From Candidatus Vecturithrix granuli (lineage in GTDB: Bacteria; Moduliflexota; Moduliflexia; Moduliflexales; Moduliflexaceae), in the NCBI GenBank assembly GCA_000739535.1, contig DF820463.1, positions 36,520 through 100,519 of the forward strand: a DNA stretch of 64,000 nucleotides, given 5' to 3'. Position 1 is the stretch's first letter; each line of letters starts with the position of its first letter. Shown here piece by piece: positions 34,748-43,200 of this stretch. The position numbers and the translations under genes were made by a program. Under the pieces are notes generated by a model. The model saw only the letters and a list, made by a program, of their open reading frames with translations, was not told the DNA's origin and did no database searches.

Positions 34748-35137
34748 TCACACATTCAAGTACTCAAACACCCAACAAAACAACCGCCTTGCCGGGTTGC
34801 ACACGACAATGGCGTATTCCGCCTTGCGCATTGTAATGGCTATATACTGATAGAGAAAGGTAAGATAAAAATCCCGGCAAAACTCAACTGCCCACTGTTT
34901 GCCCTTTCTGACCTCATAATAAAACGGAATCACACCGTCATTCTGCTCAAAGGTCAGATTATACAAGCGTTGCAGCAGCGCGGTTTTCCCGGTCTTGCGG
35001 CGCGAAAGGATCACCGTGCTCATCGAAATCTCTTTCTTGATCCCTTCAATCCACTTCAGAAAAAACGCCAGTTCCTTCTTGCAGCCCGTAAACATATCCG
35101 GATTGCCGATTTTTTCTTTCAGATATATCCTCATCAT
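34748..35137 (-). pseudogene. Truncated AAA-family ATPase (archaeal-ATPase-like) remnant
   Basis: This 129-residue frame looks like the first quarter of the widespread PF01637-like ATPases: an N-terminal part with MFTGCKKELAFFLKWIEG and the P-loop STVILSRRKTGKTALLQRLY, then an early core ending [18 protein letters not shown]. Such proteins usually exceed 400 residues and continue with Walker B and a C-terminal nuclease-like part; none of that follows, because ispF begins about 30 bp on. I read it as a decayed mobile or defence-type gene at the edge of the accessory block. ATG 35134 is an equally good start. Confidence 0.65.
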
Positions 35138-35239
35138 GATGTGTTTCTCTCAATGTGCCGGAAAAGGTGTTGCTGGATTTGTGTTTTTTCCCAGGAAGCC
35201 TGACGCGGCGGGGTAGATTTGTAAAGAAATCTTTCCGCA

Positions 35240-35437
35240 TCAGGCTAACCGATGGTAGAGTTCTGCATTTTTCTCAACTACATAATCTACAGTCTGTTGA
35301 AATGTGTGTTTCGGATGAAGCAGCAATTCTTCAAGACTGATCCGAACCAGGTCTTCAATTGGCACGCCAAATTCAGCAGAAAGTTCCTGTAATTTGAAGG
35401 CTCGATCATCAGAGATGGAAATTGTCATGGTAGTCAT
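35240..35437 (-). CDS. Antitoxin-like DNA-binding protein, orphan
   Basis: 65 residues from ATG 35437 with AAAGGAG eight bases before; a longer frame is unlikely. The sequence starts MTTMTISISDDRAFKLQELS and continues EFGVPIEDLVRISLEEL, a beta-strand plus two helices as in ribbon-helix-helix antitoxins. The C-terminal half, FQQTVDYVVEKNAELYHRLA, is the type seen with Doc or PIN toxins. No intact toxin follows: the next 100 bp give only short frames, one starting at 35240 across the antitoxin stop (TGATG). It may be a solitary antitoxin or the leftover of a pair. Confidence 0.68.
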   Translation of the reverse strand: MTTMTISISDDRAFKLQELSAEFGVPIEDLVRISLEELLLHPKHTFQQTVDYVVEKNAELYHRLA

Positions 35438-35655
35438 ATCATGTTCTCCTTTCACACCAACTATTGCGCAGATATTCCATTTTGTCAAGGACAAGATTCA
35501 GCCATAAAGCTTGCCAGCGGATTGGATGGCAGTATCCTGCTGCTCCCTCGAACACTCGGCGTGTCACGGACTCGACTATCGAGGTTTAACGGTTTGATTC
35601 CCCGGTTGCCTGAAAGACGCCGGGTGTTTTGAAACACACGAATTATCTCGTAAGG

Positions 35656-38600
35656 TTAGTATAGGGTTGATAGAACCGCGTTTTGGGAAATATCCAAAAT
35701 GAAATCATGTGTATTTAAGTACTCCGCCTGCCATCCCTCAAGCTTACCACTTTCTGCTAGGGGATATCCTGCCGGGTCATACCAATAGAGTTTTGTTTCA
35801 GTTTCTACTGGAACAACCCGCCACTCATCTTTGGGGGTATTATGAAAATTTGCGAGTAGCTTTACGGGGATAAAAGTAGGGAATTTCGATTCAGAAGAAA
35901 CGTCATCTCTACCTTTATCATGATCGAAAAGTTGTTGTGCCCATTTCCGAATGGTTACAGCATTAAGAAATTCATCAGGATTTTGAATTTCGGGTTGTTC
36001 CTCATAATATTTTTGGGCTGTTTTTTCAGCATCAGTCCGGGTTGTCTCGATTCTTCGAGCAAGTAAATATGCGGCAACTGGCTCTAATGTTCCCCATGTC
36101 ACAAGTTCTTTTAACCAAAAGACAATCCAGGGTAATCCGGTTTGTGGCCAATTCTCCAACGTTGGAAGGATATCTTGATGCGTTTCTTCTATTGCTAAGG
36201 CGATAAGGCTACCTAATCCCCAATTAAATCTATAGATAAAGTTTTGATTCACATATTTATACCATTCTGAGATACGTTCGGGCGAAGGATAATCTGTTCC
36301 CCATTCCATCTTAAACCACCATCTCAATACATTTTGCCACTTCTTTTTATCTGATAACCGAAACTTTGGTAATGCGGTTAATTGGTCAATTATAGTTCGG
36401 ATATAATCAAAACGCTGTTCGGGATTTTTCCAGGTTACATATTCTCTACCGATTTCCAAATGCTGCTTGATTATTGGATACAGATTTGCCAATTCCTCAC
36501 CAGCGCGAGGGGGAAGACTTGTCCGATAGAGCTTTTTTCGTTGTTTGCTCTCAGGATAAATACGGCTTTTTACCGCTCGCCCTCGGTGAATAAACATGTT
36601 TTCTAAAAAGTTTAGAGTTTGTTCTTCATTAATCGCATATCTGGCGTAACTATGCTGCCAGACGTGACGGAGTTGTTCCTCTAATTCACTCAACGACAAT
36701 TCTTCCTGATCTGCAATCTGTTCTATTTCTACAATAGCAGACAAAAGAACACTATCCAACGCATCTAACGTTTCTATAGCATTGGGATGAGCCTTATAGA
36801 GAACATCATCTAAGGGTTCTGTCTTTTCTAACCATGTTAAAAATTCAGATATTTGGGTCGAGCCTGAAATCTGACACCATTGTTCATGTAATCTGCTCAG
36901 TAATTGCGCTAATGGACTTTGAGGTTTATCTGTTCCATCTCGTTTTTGTTGAAGTTCTTTCACTAAATCAAGATAAGCTTTTTCTTGATAGGATTTAGGT
37001 TCAACTAAAACTAAACTACTACCTTCTGTTCCAAAACCAGGGCGTCCTGCACGCCCAATAAGGTTTTCAAATTCTCGAATATGAAGAGGTTTACCGTTCC
37101 GACGTAGATTCGGAATCAAGACGGTTTCAAAAGGTAAATTGACCCCCTCAGAGAGTGTTGAGGTTGCGACAACAATATGGATAATCCGTTCTTGAATAGC
37201 TTCAACAAATAAGCGTGCCAATAGTCCTGGCATGTTGCCATGATGAACGATGATACCGCGTTCAAGCAAATGATATTCGTATGATTGAGCCGTAAAATAG
37301 TCTTTACACGTTTTTAAACATTGTTTCCAAACCCTTTCTTTATAGGGTTGAGATGGTGGTTCAAAGAAGACGGGAATCTTTATGTTAATCCAAGTTTTTT
37401 CTAACAACGTAGAAAAGTCTTTGATATATCCCTCAATGAATTGGGTGACAGAAATCAAGACCGCATGATGTTTTCCTTGTTTATCTGCTTTTGCTAAATT
37501 CATCGCTGCCCAGAGCAGATAAGGGCGTAGTTTCTTTTCGGGGCCTTTTGTCTTAAAATCAGGAGTTATTGGACATGGTGGAAAAGGATTCAGAATGTAT
37601 GGAGTCTCTTCACTTTCTTTCTCAAATTGCAGATCCGCTCCATCAAGAAGATCATGCCGTATAGAAAAACCCCTGTTCGGTAAACATTCAAGACGACCGA
37701 TCAATTGACGAGTACTTCGATATGGTGATTTGACTGAAATTGCATTGTCTTGACCGCTGACCCAATCTGCCAAAGCCTGTTCTATGCCTGAAGCAACGGC
37801 TGAGAGAGCAATAACTCGATTATGAGTATTGGATAAATGCGCAAGAAGTCGTGTCCCAAGTAACTCTAAACGAAGTGCCCGACTTTCAGCTTTTTGTAAT
37901 TCTTCTTGAGAATCATCCTGTTTGAAACCAAAATCGACAGAATGTGCTTCGTCAATAATGACAAGAGACATTCTTTGTCTGAATAACGGTCCCAAAAATC
38001 GTATCAAGGCTTCTGCTTTTTCATACGTACAAATCAGAACTATTGGTTTTCCTTCTGTCAGCCAAACATCAGTCGGCCCCCAATCAGTTCCGCCATATAA
38101 ACCGGTAACCACTATCGGATCAGTAGTGCTGAGATGTCCTAGCGCATGAAATAGTTTGTCCTCAACTTCAGCAGCAAGAGCGCGAGTAGGTGTTAAATAG
38201 AGAACAAGTGGAACAAAAGCATTATGATCGATGGGTTGCTCATTAAAAAAGATGTCTGGAAAAAAGTCAGGAAAATTAAAATTTTCCTCATTAAACCCTG
38301 GAATATCAATTTCTTCTATAGAAAATAAATTTTGTAATATGGCTAGTTCAGCTACAGTAGTCTTACCTGAGCCAGTTGGAGTACAGAGCGCAAAAGATGT
38401 TTGTTCTTTCAGTCGTTCAATACCACGGATTTGTGAGGGCCAAGCGATTGTTTTACAATGGCAATAATATAACCGTAAATAGCGTTCAAGAGCCTGTTGT
38501 CCAATTTCATTAAGCGCTGAAGAAAATTCCTTTAGATGATGCCGTAGGGAACTCTTTACATAGGTACTCATAACCGCTGTGCATAATTTTGCCAATATCC

Positions 38601-40188
38601 AGGAATAGAAATCATTCCCATGTAAAAGCATGTTGCTCACACTAAGAAGCTTTTCTTGCGCTTGTTCCAAGCGTTCTTCATCTCCCCATCTGATTTTCGA
38701 ACATAGTACACCTAAAGCTCTGGTTGTTTCTTTGATGACTATATTATGGAAAGATGTTAAATTGAAATCTGCGACATCTTGGGAGATAGGGTTTCCCCAA
38801 TATTTTCCTAATTCCTGAAATAAATCCTGAAAATCTGCCTTTAACAAAGCTTGAAGGATTTTGGATTCTGTATCTTCACGAACATGTTCGCGCAAGATAC
38901 CAGCCGCACGCGCCGGATAACCAGCAAGCTGATAAGCTGCTGCCGACAGCAATCCGAGCGGTAAATCATCAGGATTCATTTCAGCGTGATCTAACCACTC
39001 TAATAATTCACCTGCGCGTCGAACTCCTCTCTGCCAAGTATCATCTTGAAAAGTTTTTTGTTCGATAAAAGCTGCTTCTAACAAACGTACAGCGTCGTCT
39101 AATCGCGCTAAAAATTCTTCCGGTCTCCAGCTACGCAGTCCTGGCTGCCCTCTGTGGAGTTTGGTATGTTGGCTGTATAATCTGGCAGTGGGTCGAGAAA
39201 ATTTTCCGGAAAGTTCTTCTCGTAATGCTCTTGCCAACTTTTCGACTTCATGGCTAGGTTGAACCGTTTTTATAAAGGGGTGTGGACTTATGGTTTCGCT
39301 ATCCACGCTGTTATACAATTCTAATATCAGCGCATCAACATCATGAAGATGAATTTCGACAGCTTCAAGTCTCCGATTCCTGGTATAGTTCTGATGAGGA
39401 GAGCTTTGGGGAAGGCAAATAGATTGTTTTTTAGGAGATTGACCACAAATGTAAATTATAAGATCGCATCGCTCATATTCTGCATCAAGAATGCCCAAAC
39501 TACCAGAAAACCATAAACGTCTAAGTGCATCAATCCATGATTGTGCACTATGGTCATATTTTTTCCGGCTTTCTAATACTTCAATAACTTCAAGAATACT
39601 TTGTGGAATTAATAGATGACTATTAATTTGCTTGTAAGCGTTTGCAATCATTTTTTTGATGCGATGTTTAGAAGTACATTTAGCTTCACAAAAAAGGGAA
39701 CGTCTAATAGTTCCATCTTGGTTCAATTGAAATGCCAAGCAATCATTCCCGGGTCGTCCGACTACATTTTTAGGTTTTTGACCCGTTTGCCTTACTTCCT
39801 CCCGGCGGTGAATAGCTGCATTATGAAATCTAAAAAGAAAAGCTGGAACCTTCCAGTTTTCGACGTTGAATGGTAAGAAGGTTTCCGCAAATAAACCTGC
39901 AAAAGTCTCTCCAAAATATTCTTTTAGGGTATTGAGAGGTAAATCAAAATAATTTTCAGACGTATTACTTTGAAAATATCCCTCAAAGGGAGTCAGGGAA
40001 TTTCCTCTAAGCTCTTGAATATGGCGTCGGGCATCCTCATGCGCTTGCCGGATAAGAAATTTGAGTTCCTCAAGGATTTCGGTACGTCTGTTCAAATTCT
40101 CTTTGAGCAGACGATGTCTGTATCGTTTATCGTGAGACTCAGAAGTCAATTCTGATAGCCAAGAATGAAGTTTATCACATTTCCACAT
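35656..40188 (-). CDS. PD-(D/E)XK-like nuclease motif fused to Ski2-like DEAH helicase (candidate defence protein)
   Basis: 1510 residues without a frameshift. Residues of about 100-300 carry a PD-(D/E)XK-like pattern: D149 in GRPGNDCLAFQLN and E168-A-K170 in RSLFCEAKCTSKHRI. A helical stretch follows. The helicase core has Walker A in CTPTGSGKTTVAELAIL (about residue 602), YLTPTRALAAEVEDKL, the DEAH box IIDEAHSVDFG (about 746), ALSAVASG as motif III, and EGVNLPFETVLIPNL with FENLIGRAGRPGFGTEG as motifs V-VI (about 1048). The last 400 residues are unassigned. A DUF1837/HamA-like nuclease plus HamB-like helicase in separate genes is the Hachiman system; a one-chain equivalent is my inference. 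The DNA looks more AT-rich than its neighbours, consistent with transfer. Confidence 0.8.
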   Translation of the reverse strand: MWKCDKLHSWLSELTSESHDKRYRHRLLKENLNRRTEILEELKFLIRQAHEDARRHIQELRGNSLTPFEGYFQSNTSENYFDLPLNTLKEYFGETFAGLFAETFLPFNVENWKVPAFLFRFHNAAIHRREEVRQTGQKPKNVVGRPGNDCLAFQLNQDGTIRRSLFCEAKCTSKHRIKKMIANAYKQINSHLLIPQSILEVIEVLESRKKYDHSAQSWIDALRRLWFSGSLGILDAEYERCDLIIYICGQSPKKQSICLPQSSPHQNYTRNRRLEAVEIHLHDVDALILELYNSVDSETISPHPFIKTVQPSHEVEKLARALREELSGKFSRPTARLYSQHTKLHRGQPGLRSWRPEEFLARLDDAVRLLEAAFIEQKTFQDDTWQRGVRRAGELLEWLDHAEMNPDDLPLGLLSAAAYQLAGYPARAAGILREHVREDTESKILQALLKADFQDLFQELGKYWGNPISQDVADFNLTSFHNIVIKETTRALGVLCSKIRWGDEERLEQAQEKLLSVSNMLLHGNDFYSWILAKLCTAVMSTYVKSSLRHHLKEFSSALNEIGQQALERYLRLYYCHCKTIAWPSQIRGIERLKEQTSFALCTPTGSGKTTVAELAILQNLFSIEEIDIPGFNEENFNFPDFFPDIFFNEQPIDHNAFVPLVLYLTPTRALAAEVEDKLFHALGHLSTTDPIVVTGLYGGTDWGPTDVWLTEGKPIVLICTYEKAEALIRFLGPLFRQRMSLVIIDEAHSVDFGFKQDDSQEELQKAESRALRLELLGTRLLAHLSNTHNRVIALSAVASGIEQALADWVSGQDNAISVKSPYRSTRQLIGRLECLPNRGFSIRHDLLDGADLQFEKESEETPYILNPFPPCPITPDFKTKGPEKKLRPYLLWAAMNLAKADKQGKHHAVLISVTQFIEGYIKDFSTLLEKTWINIKIPVFFEPPSQPYKERVWKQCLKTCKDYFTAQSYEYHLLERGIIVHHGNMPGLLARLFVEAIQERIIHIVVATSTLSEGVNLPFETVLIPNLRRNGKPLHIREFENLIGRAGRPGFGTEGSSLVLVEPKSYQEKAYLDLVKELQQKRDGTDKPQSPLAQLLSRLHEQWCQISGSTQISEFLTWLEKTEPLDDVLYKAHPNAIETLDALDSVLLSAIVEIEQIADQEELSLSELEEQLRHVWQHSYARYAINEEQTLNFLENMFIHRGRAVKSRIYPESKQRKKLYRTSLPPRAGEELANLYPIIKQHLEIGREYVTWKNPEQRFDYIRTIIDQLTALPKFRLSDKKKWQNVLRWWFKMEWGTDYPSPERISEWYKYVNQNFIYRFNWGLGSLIALAIEETHQDILPTLENWPQTGLPWIVFWLKELVTWGTLEPVAAYLLARRIETTRTDAEKTAQKYYEEQPEIQNPDEFLNAVTIRKWAQQLFDHDKGRDDVSSESKFPTFIPVKLLANFHNTPKDEWRVVPVETETKLYWYDPAGYPLAESGKLEGWQAEYLNTHDFILDISQNAVLSTLY

Positions 40189-40277
40189 TGCTCGCTCTTT
40201 CGCTTTTTCAGAGTTAATGATGATGTCATCCTAACATGGTCACGATATAAAGAACATGAGAAGTTGGAAAGAAAAAT

Positions 40278-43200
40278 TTACCCACTCACCACCTCCAACA
40301 GCGGCAGTTCCCAGTGATCGGCTTTGATGCGCGGGCGATAGTCTTCGGCCGGGTCTTTGGCGTGGCGTTGAATTAGAGCAAGGACGCGCACATGTTGGAT
40401 CGTATCGAGTTTGTCGCGCCAGGCAGCGTTGGCGGTATTGGAAAGTCGGGTGACGCAAAAGCCGAAGTTGTCGTGAACCTGAAGGCCGTTATTGCTCGAA
40501 ACCAGGCGGACAGCGTCGCCGGTGCGCAGGTTGGTAAGATGGCGGTGGATGGCGTGGGCGTCAGGAAATGCGCCGGCATAGTCAAGATAGAGGTCTTTCA
40601 ACCCTAAGACGGTGTATTGCTTGCGCAACTCGTGCGGATCAAGGGATGTCAGGAGCGGAGCCGACCGTTTCAGCAGATATTCGCCGTGCAAGGGACGGAG
40701 AAAATGATTCGGCGCGGTTTGACAATCGAACAGGCAGAGGGTTTGCATGGCGCGAGTCATCCCGACGTACAGCAAGCGGCGTTCCTCTTCCTGTTTGGCT
40801 CGCTGCGGCGGAAATTTCCAATCGCCGCCGGGCAGAAAGACGTGTAGAAATTCCATCCCTTTGGCGGCGTGAACTGTGCCCAGAAACACGCCGCGGCCTA
40901 ACATCTTATCCCGGCGCTCCTCGGCAAGACTCTCATAGAACCATTCGATGGCCTGCGCAACCGGCAAAGTGGCATCAAGCGTGTCTAGGCGATACGCTTC
41001 CAACATCTCGGCGAGTAATTGCTGCCAGGGATTCTCAGCGGCTTCCGCAGACATATCACTGAAAACCTGCTGAAGTTCCGACGCTTTTTTAATCATGTTT
41101 TGCTCTTCTTGAAGTCTTGTCAAAAAATGGGCAATTTCTCGGATGCGGTGCAGCGGCGGGCAGCGTTCAATACTCCATCGTACCGGAATGCCAGTTTGTT
41201 CGCATAAGGCGCGGATCGGATCGAGAGTTTTGCGGGTTCGAGCTAAAATGGCGCAATGCTGCCAATCGAAATTCTGGCTCAACGCCTTCAAGCGTTGGAT
41301 TTCTGCAATGATTACGGCGGCTTGCGACACAGAATCATTTGTCTGAATGATTTGAACCCGGCCTTGCGCCAGCGGGTCGAGGGCTGACCAACTTCCTCCT
41401 GGCGGCTCGGTCTGCCGGTCTTTATTGATGCGAATCGGCTGCCTGGTTTTCATTCGATCCCGGTTCTGCTGGATCAGTTGATTGGCTGCGGCGATAATAT
41501 GCCGGGTGGAACGGTAATTTTCAACCAGATATTCCTCCCGCGCCTGATAATCTTGCTGGAATTTGCGGATAAACTCCACATTCGCGCCCCGGAAGGTGTA
41601 AATATTCTGATCATCGTCGCCGACCGCCAAAATGGAGAGCTTGTCCTCTTCCTCATGCAAGGTTCTGCCGGCGATGACTGAAATGAGTTCATACTGCTGT
41701 TGATCAATGTCCTGGTATTCATCAACCAGAATATGGCTATATCCGGCGAGCAGCCGATCCCGCAGATCATCCGCTTCGATCCCGATAATCTCCTTTTTGC
41801 CCTTGAGCAAATCAATTGCTTCCCGAATGATTCCGTCAAAATTGATTGCTTCCTCTGAATCCTTTTCCACGGATTCTGCAATTGACCGGCCCACAAGGCG
41901 CAGCGCCATGCTATGATAAGTCAGAATGGTCACGCCCCTCATGTCGTCGCCGACCAATTCATGCAAGCGTTTCCGCAAGGACACGGACGCATTGTGATTG
42001 AAACAGAGAATCAGAATGTGCGCCGCAGGCACTCGTTTGACCCGCAGGAGGTATGCGCAGCGATGCACCACGATTTTGGTTTTGCCTGAGCCTGGCCCGG
42101 CCAACACCAGCAGATTTTTCTCAAGGGGGCCGGCAACAATCGCGGTCTGTACCGCATTGCGCAATTGATCCACGATTTTCCGAAAAGAATCTTGACTGGT
42201 GGCGTATTCCAGCATGTTTTCCCGTCCCGGAAAATGTTTTTTGATAAATTCCTGACGTGATACGGTGAAATAATCCAGCACCAACCTCAAGGCTTCCGCA
42301 ATCGAACGCAGTCCCAACGCCGCATACGCATTGATGATATGCACCTGAAATATTTTTTCAACATAATGGATCGCCAGGGGGCTATAGTCGCCAAGCGTAT
42401 AACGTCTGCCTTTCGCCTCCGGGGCTAAACGAATGGTCATGGCCTGCCTGAAGACCGCCAGACCCTGCTGAATCGTGATGATATGGTGTTCGTGCAGAAA
42501 TAACAGGGCGCGATCTATGGCGGCTAACATATTCCGAAGCTCGGCTCGCAGAAATAAATCATTTTCAATCGCCGCCGTCAATTCATTGCTTGAAAATGGG
42601 AGCAGCACCAGACCGCCTTCCGGCGATTCTTCCTGTCCAGACTGTTTGGCTGCCTTACCAATCAATACATCTAAAATAATATTTGCCGCTTTCCTTCGCA
42701 GATTGGCAGTTTTACGAAGGGCGGGCCAACTCCGCCGCAGTCTCACTTTGTACAGATCCTGGCTGATATGGTATAAATCAAGGCTGCCTATCGAGGCTGC
42801 CAGGCCTTTGCCATCATCCGAAAGTCCTTTGATCAAATCCTGTAAGGTTTGCGGATTGCTTTCAAACCCTTCATTGATCAGCCGTTGATTCAAGCGGCGG
42901 AGCGACAAATTGACCCATGCGCCTTCGTCGGCGTCCGGCTCGGCTTCCTGCAACAGTTTGATCATGGCTTCTTCTAATGCACAAACCGCCTCAAACGCTT
43001 TCCGGGCGTTGTTTTTACCTTTCGGACGCAGAAAGGCGGTCAGCAAGACGCCTTGATCCACAATGCCGGCGTTCGCCATCTCATGCAGGATCACGATCAC
43101 TTCTTGCGCCGGCGTTCGCCCGCTTGCCTCTGCAATCTTCTGAAATCCAGTGTTGAATAAACCTTCCGCAATCCGGTCTGCACTCAAGCCTTCGTCAGGA

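Noticed and set aside
35046-35240. Possible Doc/PIN toxin partner overlapping the antitoxin stop
   Set aside because: The frame is arginine-rich, short and lacks any toxin motif; overlap with TGATG alone is not enough.
35495-35655. tRNA-like or RNA-like stems
   Set aside because: Stem-like GC stretches are present, but no cloverleaf or recognised fold could be built.
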